Assembly (NCBI GenBank): GCA_900546465.1
Contig: URCX01000096.1
Location: 1-7,983 of the forward strand
DNA from: an uncultured Bacteroidota bacterium
GTDB taxonomy: Bacteria; Bacteroidota; Bacteroidia; Bacteroidales; P3
DNA length: 7,983 nt
Direction of reading: 5' to 3'
Shown in pieces: positions 1-5,085 of this stretch. Below the pieces are notes generated by a model. That model was not told where the DNA came from. It was given only the letters and a program-made list of their open reading frames with translations, and ran no database searches. Made by a program: the position numbers and the translations under genes. Position 1 is the first letter of the stretch. The number at the start of each line of letters is the position of its first letter.

Positions 1-100
1 CGGCAATACACTTTTGACCGCCGAATATCTTAACGCCCAAACGTTTGCTTTCCGATTCACGTCCGTTGCTCGAACTACCGACACCTTTCTTATGAGCCAT
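1..100 (-). CDS. rpmA: 50S ribosomal protein L27 (partial, 3' end outside window)
   Basis: The visible N-terminal 33 residues begin MAHKKGVGSSSNGRESESK and continue through RLGVKIFGGQ, the near-invariant N-terminus of bacterial L27. L27 is a large-subunit protein whose N-terminal tail reaches toward the peptidyl-transferase centre. The start is fixed by the MAHKKG motif and by a purine-rich Shine-Dalgarno (GGGAGG) eight bases upstream. It lies 53 bases downstream of rplU on the same strand, the usual bacterial L21-L27 order, and is probably co-transcribed with it from the promoter at 507-537. There is no N-terminal extension of the kind that is cleaved in Firmicutes. Only about 40% of the usual 85-90 residues is in the window. 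Confidence 0.97.
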   Translation of the reverse strand, partial: MAHKKGVGSSSNGRESESKRLGVKIFGGQKCIA

Positions 101-108
101 ATCCTATT

Positions 109-114
109 CCTCCC
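109..114 (-). promoter_or_regulatory. Shine-Dalgarno of rpmA
   Basis: Read on the minus strand this is GGGAGG within AAGGGAGGAA, eight bases before the rpmA ATG. It is worth listing because the other genes in the window start without an obvious Shine-Dalgarno, as is normal in Bacteroidota. It fixes the rpmA start. Confidence 0.7.
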
Positions 115-153
115 TTATTTGAGTTACTACTGATTTAGTACAAAACTGCCAAA

Positions 154-462
154 CTACTTAATATCCGTAATCAATATCTGTGTCAAGTATTGACGATGAC
201 CATTCATCTTTTGATAGCCTTTTCTTCTCTTCTTATGGAAGACCAATACTTTTTCACCTTTGATGTGCTTGATAACTTTGGCGCTCACGCTTGCTCCCTC
301 TATCACAGGGGCACCGACAGTAATATTACCATCTTCATCTTTCAGCATCACGGTGTCAAAAGATACCTCCGCTCCTTCTTCATTCTTCAAGCGGTGAACA
401 AATATCTTTTGTTCTTTCTCTACCTTGAACTGCTGTCCTGCTATTTCTACTATTGCGTACAT
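154..462 (-). CDS. rplU: 50S ribosomal protein L21
   Basis: The protein has 102 residues, against 103 in E. coli L21. It begins MYAIVEIAGQQFKVEK, the L21 signature start, and carries the family's C-terminal RNA-binding block with HKKRRKGYQKMNGHRQ followed by TQILITDIK. L21 binds 23S rRNA (with L20 in the assembly pathway). The reading frame stays open upstream for another 94 codons to 744, but the MYAIVE start is right: homologues start there, and a consensus promoter (507-537) lies inside the would-be extension. The start has no clear Shine-Dalgarno and sits in an A-rich context. rpmA follows after 53 bases, forming a two-gene ribosomal operon transcribed away from the PorE-like gene. Confidence 0.97.
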   Translation of the reverse strand: MYAIVEIAGQQFKVEKEQKIFVHRLKNEEGAEVSFDTVMLKDEDGNITVGAPVIEGASVSAKVIKHIKGEKVLVFHKKRRKGYQKMNGHRQYLTQILITDIK

Positions 463-506
463 TTTTATACTTGCTTTCTTAGTTAATCTCGTGTCAAACG
501 AGGGTG

Positions 507-537
507 CAAAATTAGCAATTAAATCCATACTGACAAA
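507..537 (-). promoter_or_regulatory. Bacteroidota-type promoter of rplU-rpmA
   Basis: On the minus strand the sequence reads TTTG (534-537), 19 bases, then TAATTTTG (507-514). This matches the -33 TTTG / -7 TAnnTTTG consensus of the Bacteroidota housekeeping sigma factor. Transcription would start near 500-502, giving a leader of about 40 bases. The very 5' end of that transcript can form a small perfect hairpin at 488-502 (CTCGT paired with ACGAG, five-base loop), which could protect the messenger end or take part in ribosomal-protein feedback. Promoter assignment is strong; the role of the hairpin is guesswork. Confidence 0.8.
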
Positions 538-763
538 ACAAATCAAAGAAAAAAAACATCGTTTCAAATCAAAGCCCTGAAAATCACTTGAATTATTTTT
601 GTCGCCAAACATACCGAAGCAAGCCTCTCGGCATATCTTAGCCGAAGAGAATATCTCATTACATCGGCAAAAGAAGAAGAAAATTCCATATCCCCATATC
701 CTGGTATCATTGCTTATTCTCAAAAATAGTCGTAGAAAATTCATGTAACCAAAAGAAAATTCG
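538..763. other. Divergent intergenic region, no gene seen
   Basis: This stretch between the rplU promoter and the promoter of the PorE-like gene holds no supportable gene. The open minus-strand frame crossing it has no ribosomal-protein homology above residue 1 of L21 and reads as low-complexity, Phe/Cys-rich translation. A modest imperfect hairpin (CTCTCGGC at 625-632 with GCCGAAGAG at 641-649, one bulged base) is visible and is not followed by a T-run, so it is not a terminator. No operator-like palindrome stands out. Confidence 0.6.
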
Positions 764-771
764 TACCTTTG
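764..771 (+). promoter_or_regulatory. -7 box of the PorE-like gene promoter
   Basis: TACCTTTG matches the TAnnTTTG -7 consensus of Bacteroidota promoters. No clean TTTG is present 19-21 bases upstream (the region is an A-rich tract with TTCATG), so the -33 half is weak. A start near 777 gives an untranslated leader of about 90 bases containing the hairpin at 785-830. Confidence 0.65.
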
Positions 772-784
772 TGGTCAAATTTTT

Positions 785-830
785 AAGCTCGCTGACAGTT
801 TATGCTTTTCAGAGAATTGTCTATGAGCTT
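785..830 (+). other. Two-helix hairpin in the 5' leader of the PorE-like gene
   Basis: AAGCTC (785-790) pairs perfectly with GAGCTT (825-830). After a symmetric 3x3 internal loop, GACAGTT (794-800) pairs with AATTGTC (815-821) with one G-U, closing a 14-base loop. The hairpin begins about eight bases after the predicted transcription start and ends 37 bases before the ATG. No T-run follows it, so it is not an attenuator terminator by itself. It could stabilise the messenger or bind a regulator; nothing in the sequence identifies a ligand. Confidence 0.5.
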
Positions 831-867
831 CTTATTAAAAGGTATAACAGATTAGACACAAAATAAT

Positions 868-3462
868 ATGAGACTGAAAGGGGTTATTTTCCTATTATTC
901 ATCGTTGTCGGTGCAACGACTTTTGCTCAAAAGCGAAGTCTGACAGAACTTGCAGACGAAGCTTTCGACTCCAAACAATATGTAACAGCCATCGACCTAT
1001 ACAAGAAAGCCTACACAAAAGTAAAAGGCAATCGGCAGGAAAAAGATAGAATCATGTTCCAACAAGCCGAGTGCTATCGTTTAATCGACGATAAGAAATC
1101 AGCCGTGAAAACGTACAAACGGCTTGTAAAAGCGAAATACTACACAGAACAGCCGAAAATATTCCTATATATGGCAGACATACAAAAGTTCAACAGCGAA
1201 TGGGACGCTGCCGAGTACAATTATAAGGAATACCTGAAATTAGTTCCTGATGATGCTCTTGCAAAAAGGCGTTTGCAATCCATAGCATTAGCAAAAAAGT
1301 GGATAGACAACCCTACCAGACATCAGATAAAGGAAGAGAAAAACGTAAATACGGAGTGGAATGAATGGGCACCCCGTTACCTCGGACAGGACGAGCAAAC
1401 CACGCTTACCTTTACCTCCTCCCGTCCAAGCGAAGAAAAAGCAGAACGAGATGTATGGACAGGAGAATACTTCTCTAATATATATGTAACGACAAAAGGG
1501 AACAATCGGGAATTATCCGAACCTGACCTTATCTCCGTTGACCAAATCAACTCCGACGCCAACGAAGGAGAGCTTGTGATGGTTACAGGAGCGAAAACAC
1601 AAAGAGTTTATTTCTCTCGTTGTAACATCAAAAAGAACAAACAACTCAGCTGTGCCATATATACCAATAAGCCGGAAGAGAAAAAAGGCAAGCAAAGCAA
1701 ACAACAGAAAAACGACAAAAGCAGCAAAACAGACGAAAACCCATCACCATTTGTCATGATAGACTTAGGCGACACAGCCTACAACTACTTCCACCCGGCA
1801 ATCAGTTCCGATGAATTAACCTTGTATTTTTCCTCAGATCGTCCCGGAGGTGAAGGAGACTACGACCTTTGGAAAGCAACAAGAAGTTCCGTAGACGAAA
1901 CATTCGGCAATGTAACCAACCTCGGCAAACAAATCAACACCGAAGGCAAGGAAGAATTTCCGACACTCCGTTCCGACACAAGACTATATTATTCCTCCGA
2001 CGGTCTGCCCGGCTTGGGAGGCTTCGACCTCTTCTACACAGAATTGAAAGACGGCGAATGGAGCGAACCGCAAAACCTTATGTATCCGATAAACAGCCCA
2101 TACGATGAAGTCGGCATTGTATTCAACCACGTAGAAGAAGAAACCATAGCAGCCGAAGAAAGCGGATATTTCTCCTCAAACAGAGAAGGCGGCACAGGCG
2201 GCGACGACATCTACTCGTTCTATCGGGCACCGTTGTTGTTCACCTTGAAAGGCAAGGTAAAAGACGACAAATCCATGCAGGCAATCGATGGAGCGAAAGT
2301 CAAACTGATAGGCGATGACAACACCGCATTAGAGACTCGAACCAACAGAAAAGGAGAATACGAATTTACAGACAAACAAATCAGATACAACGTCAACTAT
2401 AAAATTCAGGTATCGCAAATCGACTATTTCAATACCGAAGGAAAAGAGAACACAGTAGGACTTACCACAAGCAAAGACCTCGTTCACGACTTCCGTCTTA
2501 CCCCTATACCGAAAGAACCGGTCGTACTACCGGAAATAAGATACGATCTTGCAAAATGGGACTTGAAAGACCAATACCAAGACTCGCTTTCCGACCTTCT
2601 TGTAATCCTCGTAAACAATCCGACATACGTAATCGAATTAGCTTCTCACACCGACTCACGTCCGTTCCTCCGCGTAACCAATGACACACTCAGCCAAAGA
2701 AGAGCAGAAAGCGTTGTTGACTTTCTATACGCAAGAGGCATAGAAAGAGAACGCCTTGTACCAAAAGGCTATGGGGACAGAATACCGAGGACATTGAAAC
2801 ACGACTGCGAGGTAGAGATGAACGGTAAAACATATCATTTTCCAAAAGGAATAACACTTACCGATGAATACATCTCCAAGCTCAAAACCAAAAACGAAAA
2901 AGAAGCTGCACATCAACTAAACAGACGAACCGAATTTCGTATTTTGAGAACGGACTACGTACCTCAATCAGTACGCGACAGTTTAGCCGATGCAGCTTTG
3001 AAAGCCCCTATCGTGGACATGGTAAAAGGCACAATCCCTCCGCCTGACACCGAAATACCAATCGTATATACAGACAACCATATCAAAATAACCATGATAG
3101 ACGGCAACAAAGCACAAATATATATAATATTGAACGGAAGAGCCGTGCCGTGTATCTATGATGAACGCTACAAAGACGCAGCCGTATTGGATTGGGACAT
3201 AGCAATGGACTTCCTTTTGACCGGAAGAATAACCAAAGACGACTTCCGCGACCGCGATAAAGCCTTTGACGATGAAGGAAACATCTTGGACAATTCCGTA
3301 TTGACTTTCAAAAACGCATACATAGGCAAATACTTTGCCGACAAATACGAAGTAATCGTACGCAAAGGCATGAAATACAACATGATTGTAAACAAAAACG
3401 GCTTGAAAGACTTCGGAACATTCACCTTCTCGAGAGCAAGAGGCGAAATAATCTTTGAATAA
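868..3462 (+). CDS. Exported PorE-like TPR / beta-propeller / CRD / OmpA protein with C-terminal retropepsin-like domain
   Basis: This 864-residue protein starts with a type I signal peptide (residues 1-20, cleavage after TTFA, no lipobox Cys). Visible parts in order are: TPR-like helices (about 25-150); a beta-propeller of PD40-type blades (about 160-455) with repeated F/Y-SS-D/N/R strands at T183-R186, Y320-R325 (SSDRPGGEGDYDLW), Y375-D378 and Y434-R439; a carboxypeptidase-regulatory-like beta-sandwich (about 457-549, GKV then GEYEF); an OmpA C-terminal peptidoglycan-binding domain (about 555-692, with HTDSR at 594-598, LSQRRAESV, NRRTEFRI at 685-692). The first four parts match PorE, the type IX secretion component of Porphyromonas that attaches the machine to peptidoglycan, but many Bacteroidota paralogues share this plan and PorE itself is a lipoprotein, so the symbol is withheld. 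A Lys/Gln/Ser-rich linker (about 268-293) interrupts the propeller. Residues about 728-864 resemble a degenerate clan AA aspartic protease domain. Start chosen at the signal peptide; no Shine-Dalgarno. Single-gene transcript closed by the terminator at 3480-3525. Confidence 0.88.
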   Translation: MRLKGVIFLLFIVVGATTFAQKRSLTELADEAFDSKQYVTAIDLYKKAYTKVKGNRQEKDRIMFQQAECYRLIDDKKSAVKTYKRLVKAKYYTEQPKIFLYMADIQKFNSEWDAAEYNYKEYLKLVPDDALAKRRLQSIALAKKWIDNPTRHQIKEEKNVNTEWNEWAPRYLGQDEQTTLTFTSSRPSEEKAERDVWTGEYFSNIYVTTKGNNRELSEPDLISVDQINSDANEGELVMVTGAKTQRVYFSRCNIKKNKQLSCAIYTNKPEEKKGKQSKQQKNDKSSKTDENPSPFVMIDLGDTAYNYFHPAISSDELTLYFSSDRPGGEGDYDLWKATRSSVDETFGNVTNLGKQINTEGKEEFPTLRSDTRLYYSSDGLPGLGGFDLFYTELKDGEWSEPQNLMYPINSPYDEVGIVFNHVEEETIAAEESGYFSSNREGGTGGDDIYSFYRAPLLFTLKGKVKDDKSMQAIDGAKVKLIGDDNTALETRTNRKGEYEFTDKQIRYNVNYKIQVSQIDYFNTEGKENTVGLTTSKDLVHDFRLTPIPKEPVVLPEIRYDLAKWDLKDQYQDSLSDLLVILVNNPTYVIELASHTDSRPFLRVTNDTLSQRRAESVVDFLYARGIERERLVPKGYGDRIPRTLKHDCEVEMNGKTYHFPKGITLTDEYISKLKTKNEKEAAHQLNRRTEFRILRTDYVPQSVRDSLADAALKAPIVDMVKGTIPPPDTEIPIVYTDNHIKITMIDGNKAQIYIILNGRAVPCIYDERYKDAAVLDWDIAMDFLLTGRITKDDFRDRDKAFDDEGNILDNSVLTFKNAYIGKYFADKYEVIVRKGMKYNMIVNKNGLKDFGTFTFSRARGEIIFE

Positions 3463-3479
3463 CAAGCAAAGAACGAAAA

Positions 3480-3525
3480 AAGCGGGAGCAGAACGGACAA
3501 CAAAGTTCTACTCCCGCTTCTTTTT
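3480..3525 (+). terminator. Intrinsic terminator after the PorE-like gene
   Basis: AAGCGGGAG (3480-3488) pairs perfectly with CTCCCGCTT (3511-3519). After one C/A mismatch a second helix AGAAC (3490-3494) / GTTCT (3505-3509) extends it, with a ten-base loop. Five T follow (3521-3525), and five A precede the stem at 3475-3479, so it could also work for transcription from the opposite side. It begins 17 bases after the stop codon. Confidence 0.9.
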
Positions 3526-3741
3526 ATTCTAAACCGCCACTTATCCGCACAGCAAAACGCATTTCCGATTGAACTCTCGCATTAAGAGACGATTGCACCG
3601 CATTCTTGCTATTTTGCAAGAGCTTGGCAAATAATCGCATTCCTAATTACATGAAGAATTTTCCGCATTTTCGCAAAGGGGAAGCCTTGTTGTGGGGAAG
3701 GGGGTGTTACAAAAAAATCGCTACGATTGCAGATGCTTCTG
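3526..3741. other. Intergenic region upstream of the methyltransferase cassette
   Basis: No gene is supported here. A 61-codon plus-strand frame (3606-3791) exists but has no ribosome-binding context, and it contains a consensus promoter in its second half. Visible structure is limited to the five CGCATT hexamers listed separately, a short hairpin (TCTTGC 3604-3609 / GCAAGA 3616-3621) and three G-runs (3678-3681, 3694-3697, 3700-3704) shortly before the promoter. Confidence 0.55.
3558..3669 (+). repeat. Five dispersed CGCATT hexamers
   Basis: CGCATT occurs at 3558, 3578, 3599, 3636 and 3664, all in the same orientation, with spacings of 20, 21, 37 and 28 bases. The first three lie almost exactly two helical turns apart. 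A given hexamer is expected about 0.03 times in 112 random bases, so five copies is notable, although it was picked after looking. The flanking bases are not conserved, which argues against a degraded tandem repeat and is compatible with a protein-binding series upstream of the promoter at 3742-3773. Confidence 0.4.
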
Positions 3742-3773
3742 TTGCGGGACTTGGATATTATTTCGTACATTTG
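3742..3773 (+). promoter_or_regulatory. Promoter of the methyltransferase-nuclease cassette
   Basis: TACATTTG (3766-3773) is a full match to the TAnnTTTG -7 box, with TTG at 3742-3744 and a 21-base spacer. Transcription would begin near 3779, about 280 bases before the methyltransferase ATG. No other TAnnTTTG box is seen between here and the start codon, so the structured leader should be part of the messenger. Just downstream, 3789-3814 holds TAGATA, TAGATA, TAGAAA and TAGAGT at offsets of 8, 8 and 6 bases, an A/T-rich quasi-tandem tract at the start of the transcript. Confidence 0.7.
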
Positions 3774-3844
3774 CAGGCGAAACATAAATAGATATGTAGA
3801 TACATAGAAATAGAGTAATAGAATTATAAATCGAGCTTTAAGCT

Positions 3845-4055
3845 CTTATTCTCTCCTTTTTGAAAACCGCCAATTTTCAAATCACCTAAGAGAATAAGCA
3901 GTTCGGGGTTCGCGTCTTTGGGCGTGAACCGTTTTGTGCTTATTTTAGGTGTAGGTTCTTGGCGGTACCTCAAAAGGTGATAAGCAAATGCAAAACGGTC
4001 TCGCCTTTTTTGTTTGGCTTTACGGAATGGGGGCTTGGGCATAAAGCACAAAAAA
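3845..4055 (+). ncRNA. Highly structured leader RNA (candidate cis-regulatory element) of the methyltransferase gene
   Basis: Several long inverted repeats are packed between the promoter and the methyltransferase ATG. Fold 1: CTTATTCTCT (3845-3854) / AGAGAATAAG (3889-3898) enclosing TTTGAAAA (3859-3866) / TTTTCAAA (3874-3881); GGTTCGCG (3907-3914) / CGTGAACC (3923-3930); and a hairpin whose left arm 3929-3950 is fully paired to 3967-3998 with bulges of 1, 4 and 4 bases, followed seven bases later by six T (4006-4011). Fold 2 reuses the same bases as one long hairpin: 3866-3873/3959-3966, 3883-3889/3945-3951, 3893-3899/3938-3944 and 3907-3914/3923-3930, together 30 bp. A last hairpin, TTTTTTGT (4006-4013) plus GCTTTA (4017-4022) with TAAAGC plus ACAAAAAA (4042-4055), ends five bases before the ATG and competes for the T-run. 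It looks like an attenuator, riboswitch or protein-bound leader. A separate small RNA ending at 4011, or a DNA-level recombination site, are alternatives. No known class was recognised. Confidence 0.55.
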
Positions 4056-4060
4056 CCGCC

Positions 4061-5080
4061 ATGAACAAAAACAGTAACCTTCACAAAGCCAAGAAGGCGA
4101 AAGCCGATGAGTTTTACACTCAACTTTCCGACATTGAAAAAGAATGTTCTCACTATAAGGAACATTTTAAGGGAAAAACAATTCTCTGTAATTGCGATGA
4201 CCCTCGCATAAGCAACTTTTTCTTCTATTTTTCTGCCAATTTCGAGTATTTGGGCTTGAAAAAGCTGATTGCAACCTGCTATAAAAATCAAGATATTAAC
4301 CTTTTCAGCGAGGGAAAGAGCGAAAAGGCTGTCTATATCGTCTATGAGGGCGACCGCAACGGCAATAAAAACGTCGATAACAACGAATTGGATATAAGAG
4401 AACTGCAAGGAGACGGAGACTTCCGCTCCCGTGAGTGCATAGAACTGCTGAAACAAGCCGATATAGTGGTAACAAACCCACCCTTTTCCCTCTTTCGGGA
4501 ATACGTTGCCCAACTTATGGAATACCAAAAGAAGTTTCTAATTATCGGAAACATGAATGCAATTACCTATAAGGAAACTTTCCCTTTAATAAAAGAGAAT
4601 AAGGTTTGGCTTGGTTGCACTTCAGGAAGTAAAAAATTTGAAACGCCTCTATCGGAAGACGAAAAGATATCAAAATTTATAGACAAAGACGGAAAATGTT
4701 GGCAAGCACTCGGAAACACTTGCTGGTTTACTAACCTTGAACACAGCAAACGGAAAGAAAATCTGATACTTTACAAACATTATACAGCAGAAGAATATCC
4801 TCATTATGACAATTTCAACGCTATAAATGTAAACAGGGTAACTGATATTCCCTGCGATTATGACGGAATCATGGGTGTACCGATTTCATTCTTGGATAAA
4901 TACAATCCTGAACAGTTTGAAATAATTTGGCAAGCCAGTGGCAACACACGAGCCTCTACTCCGAAAGAAATATTAGAGGAATTATCTTATACACCACACA
5001 AAGAAGACAGAGGCGGTTGCACTGTTATAAACGGCAAACGCACATACGGTAGAATATTTATACGGAAACAAACAATATAA
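4061..5080 (+). CDS. Adenine-specific DNA methyltransferase, M.EcoRI family
   Basis: The predicted product has 339 residues (M.EcoRI has 326). It should transfer methyl from S-adenosylmethionine to the N6 of adenine in a short DNA target; the target here is unknown. Key marks are the family N-terminal DEFYTQ (16-21), ILCNCDDP (41-48) in the cofactor-binding region, and the catalytic NPPF tetrad (139-142) after ADIVV, followed by SLFREYV. Later family blocks include GNTCWFTNLEH and the C-terminal GRIFIRK. The frame is open upstream as far as 3890 and a TTG at 3959 would add 34 residues, but those codons lie inside the structured leader and the homologous core begins just after the ATG chosen, with LHKAKKAKADEFYTQ. 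The nuclease gene starts five bases after the stop, so the two are co-transcribed and probably translationally coupled. By eye its codons look more A/T-rich than those of the PorE-like gene, compatible with acquisition by transfer. Confidence 0.9.
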   Translation: MNKNSNLHKAKKAKADEFYTQLSDIEKECSHYKEHFKGKTILCNCDDPRISNFFFYFSANFEYLGLKKLIATCYKNQDINLFSEGKSEKAVYIVYEGDRNGNKNVDNNELDIRELQGDGDFRSRECIELLKQADIVVTNPPFSLFREYVAQLMEYQKKFLIIGNMNAITYKETFPLIKENKVWLGCTSGSKKFETPLSEDEKISKFIDKDGKCWQALGNTCWFTNLEHSKRKENLILYKHYTAEEYPHYDNFNAINVNRVTDIPCDYDGIMGVPISFLDKYNPEQFEIIWQASGNTRASTPKEILEELSYTPHKEDRGGCTVINGKRTYGRIFIRKQTI

Positions 5081-5085
5081 ACCTT

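Noticed and set aside
625..649. Hairpin in the divergent intergenic region as a terminator
   Set aside because: The stem is short with a bulge and no T-run follows on either strand.
463..744. N-terminal extension of L21 to 196 residues
   Set aside because: The family begins at MYAIVE; the extension is low-complexity and a consensus promoter for rplU lies inside it.
2983..3465. 160-residue minus-strand frame inside the PorE-like gene
   Set aside because: It is antisense to the well-supported OmpA/retropepsin-like region, Val/Phe/Tyr-rich and without domain features.
3678..3704. G-runs as a possible G-quadruplex
   Set aside because: Only three separate G-runs are present; a fourth would require splitting the five-base run without a loop.
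3606..3791. 61-residue plus-strand frame upstream of the cassette
   Set aside because: No ribosome-binding context or recognised domain, and the cassette promoter (3742-3773) falls inside it. It ends in the 5' leader, so it is more likely an open frame by chance.
3959..4060. TTG start extending the methyltransferase by 34 residues
   Set aside because: The codons lie within stable inverted repeats, TTG starts are rare, and an ATG stands just before the conserved family N-terminus.
3824..4528. 234-residue minus-strand frame
   Set aside because: It is antisense to the leader and to the conserved catalytic region of the methyltransferase, with no recognisable motifs.
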